From Streptomyces parvulus (GTDB lineage Bacteria > Actinomycetota > Actinomycetes > Streptomycetales > Streptomycetaceae), in NCBI RefSeq assembly GCF_014648855.1, contig NZ_BMRX01000002.1:372001-436000 (forward strand): DNA of 64,000 bases, written 5' to 3'. The translations under genes were made by a program, and so were the position numbers. The notes beneath the pieces were generated by a model. The model saw nothing but the letters and a program-made list of their open reading frames with translations, was not told the origin of the DNA and did no database searches. Of this stretch, positions 62,507 through 64,000 are shown piece after piece. Position 1 is the stretch's first letter. Every line of letters starts with the position of its first letter.

Positions 62507-62929
62507 ATGTACGAAGCGATCCGCAGCAAGTCCGTCCACAGCACGGCGGCCGGCACCACCTCCGACTTCCCCCACCGGTCCCGGGAGGAGGAGCTGGACA
62601 TCCAGCTCGCCGGCCATCTCGCCGCCCTGCTCGCCGTCACGGACGAGCTGCGCGCGCTGGCCCCCGCCGCCGACCTGGACGCCGCGGCCGGGCGCCTCGC
62701 CGAGCAGGTCACGCGGCTGCGGGCGGGCCGGGCGCCGGTCCGGGTCCCGGTGACCGCCGCCCACCCCGAGCCGCACCTGGCGGCCCTGCACCGCCGCGCC
62801 CACACCCTGGCGGGCCGCGCCCTGGTGGTGGCGGCCTCCCGCGCCGACACGGCGGCCGCGATCCTCACCGCCGAGCGGATGGACGCGCACACGGCGGCCC
62901 TGGAGCCGCGCGAGCTCGCCGCCCACTGA
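62507..62929 (+). CDS. Small hypothetical helical protein
   Basis: 140 residues, not recognised; predicted almost all-helical (IQLAGHLAALLAVTDELRAL, DTAAAILTAERMDAHTAALE), no signal peptide or membrane segment, two His-rich stretches (HPEPHLAALHRRAHTLAG). ATG has AGGAGG 9 bp upstream. Preceded by an AT-rich inverted repeat, so it may respond to a specific signal. Confidence 0.6.
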   Translation: MYEAIRSKSVHSTAAGTTSDFPHRSREEELDIQLAGHLAALLAVTDELRALAPAADLDAAAGRLAEQVTRLRAGRAPVRVPVTAAHPEPHLAALHRRAHTLAGRALVVAASRADTAAAILTAERMDAHTAALEPRELAAH

Positions 62930-62954
62930 GCCCTTCCGGCTCCCCACGGACGGC

Positions 62955-62991
62955 CCCGGTCCGCGTGCACCGCAGCGACGCGCGGACCGGG
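62955..62991 (+). terminator. Terminator after the small hypothetical gene
   Basis: 11-bp perfect arms CCCGGTCCGCG / CGCGGACCGGG with a 15-base loop. Confidence 0.6.
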
Positions 62992-63110
62992 CGCCCTCAG
63001 CCGGCCCCCGGGCGGAGTGGCCGGTTCCCGTTGCATACCGGTATGGCCCGGTCACCTCCCGTTCACCCGGGACGCCGTGGAACGTCGGATTCCGCAGGGA
63101 TGCTCCGGGC

Positions 63111-64000
63111 GTGAGACGAATCACGGGAGTGATCCTCGCGGTCCTGCTGATCGGCGGAGTGGTGGCAGCCGTCGTCGCGGGCCGGCAGACCGGGGACGAA
63201 GGCACGGCAACGAAGACCGTGCGTGCGGTGATCGGATCGGAGAAGGCAGCGTTCTTCGCCGACCCCGACGTGGTGAAGGCTCTCGCCGCCAAGGGCTACA
63301 CCGTAAGGGCCGAGACCTCCGGGTCCTGGGCCATGGAGGAGCTGGACCTCGGGGGCTACGACCTCGCCTTCCCGTCCAGCCAGGCCCCGGCCGACGAACT
63401 CGCCGAGAAGTACGGCGTGCGCGAGCCGCTGCCCCGGCCCTTCTACTCGCCGCTGGTCGTGGTCGCCCACGGGGCCGCCGCCGAGGTGCTCGCCGCCAAC
63501 GGCATCGCCACGCTGGACCGCAGCCGCGGCGGCACCCTGCGGATGGGCGCCTTCCTCGACGCGGCCCGCGCCGACCGCACCTGGCAGCAGCTCAAGGGCG
63601 CCGGAGAGCACGGCGAGCTGACCGGCACGCTCTACATCGCCTCGACCGACCCGGAGACCTCCAACTCGGGCGCCCTGTACCTGGCCGCCGCCTCCTACGT
63701 GGCGAACGGCAACCGGGTGGTCGCGAGCACCGCCGACGTGGAGCGGACCGCGCCCCTGATGCGCACCCTGGTGCAGGTGCAGGGCGCCCAGAAGTCCAGC
63801 TCGGACGCCGCGTTCCGGGACTTCACCAGCGGCGTCGGCGATCCGCTGGTCCTGGTCTACGAGTCGCAGGTTTCCGCACTGCTCAGGGAGGGCGGCGACA
63901 GCGTCGCCGACATGACCGTCCTCTACCCGGACACCACCGCCACCAGCGACCACACCGTGGTGCCGCTGACCGAACCGGGCCGCGCGCTCGGCGACCTGCT
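63111..64000 (+). CDS. Membrane-anchored substrate-binding protein (cut by right edge)
   Basis: At least 296 residues visible. GTG start, N-terminal uncleaved-looking anchor (VILAVLLIGGVVAAVVAG), then an extracytoplasmic solute-binding-type domain: VRAVIGSEKAAFFADPDVVK, LGGYDLAFPSSQAPADELA, PRPFYSPLVVVAHGAAAEVL, STDPETSNSGALYLAAASYV, and GDPLVLVYESQVSALLREGG. These are periplasmic-binding-protein type 2 features as in extracellular sulfate/phosphate-like or VWA-linked binding proteins. Domain end and neighbours lie outside the window. No SD as strong as in neighbours; GGGATG nearby. Confidence 0.75.
   Translation, partial: MRRITGVILAVLLIGGVVAAVVAGRQTGDEGTATKTVRAVIGSEKAAFFADPDVVKALAAKGYTVRAETSGSWAMEELDLGGYDLAFPSSQAPADELAEKYGVREPLPRPFYSPLVVVAHGAAAEVLAANGIATLDRSRGGTLRMGAFLDAARADRTWQQLKGAGEHGELTGTLYIASTDPETSNSGALYLAAASYVANGNRVVASTADVERTAPLMRTLVQVQGAQKSSSDAAFRDFTSGVGDPLVLVYESQVSALLREGGDSVADMTVLYPDTTATSDHTVVPLTEPGRALGDL

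Overview
The window is about 64 kb of very GC-rich actinobacterial chromosome, almost certainly Streptomyces. GC-biased third codon positions, GTG starts, tight ATGA/GTGA gene overlaps, a WhiB-family regulator, a SpoIIE-type phosphatase with an anti-sigma-like ATPase domain, a DasR-type chitinase promoter and a Tad/Flp locus all point there. From memory, the order glpX / whiB-like / two fumarases / SpoIIE phosphatase / oxyR-ahpCD / phoH2 matches the core chromosome of Streptomyces coelicolor; no database search was possible.

Layout. 1-2.3 kb: a processive GT2 glycosyltransferase (cut by the left edge) coupled to a nucleotide-sugar dehydrogenase. 2.5-10.3 kb: housekeeping block with a nitroreductase, DUF4245 protein, class II fructose-1,6-bisphosphatase (glpX), WhiB-like regulator, DUF1707 protein, class I and class II fumarases and a DUF402 protein. 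10.3-16.6 kb: SpoIIE-type phosphatase (possibly preceded by a coupled small ORF), a class A penicillin-binding protein, and an SPFH protein overlapping a ribbon-helix-helix protein. 16.7-20.3 kb: PadR regulator plus ABC ATPase plus FtsX-like permease in one overlapping operon. 20.9-23.1 kb: oxyR divergent from ahpC-ahpD. 23.2-27.2 kb: AI-2E-family membrane protein, secreted lytic-transglycosylase-like protein and PIN-PhoH protein. 27.2-28.2 kb has no convincing protein gene but holds a strong minus-strand terminator with a C-rich loop, suggesting a small RNA.

28.2-31.4 kb: winged-helix protein, methyltransferase and F420-type oxidoreductase. 31.4-38.5 kb: a minus-strand accessory island of unfamiliar genes: four paralogous lipoproteins, a secreted protein, a WXG100-sized protein, a 454-residue T7SS-substrate-like protein, a small membrane protein and a hypothetical. 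No secretion ATPase lies beside it. 38.8-48.6 kb: DUF192 protein, then a minus-strand Tad/Flp pilus locus (CpaB, CpaE, two TadE-like, CpaF, TadB, TadC, Flp, a TadG-like protein) continuing into a lipoprotein and an OmpA-domain protein.

48.6-52.1 kb: a DasR-regulated GH18 chitinase and a predicted HExxH zinc protease whose N-terminus resembles cargo of extracellular contractile injection systems. 52.1-54.1 kb: Nramp-like transporter and an acidic hypothetical. 54.2-61.1 kb: a coherent catabolic set: GntP permease, RidA, IclR and PfkB kinase on one strand; a PLP D-amino-acid deaminase/aldolase-like enzyme and an N-acyl-D-amino-acid deacylase on the other. The two sides are separated by a short divergent region carrying a perfect inverted repeat; D-amino-acid salvage is the most economical reading. 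61.2-64 kb: alanine-type aminotransferase, a small unknown protein and a membrane-anchored substrate-binding protein cut by the right edge.
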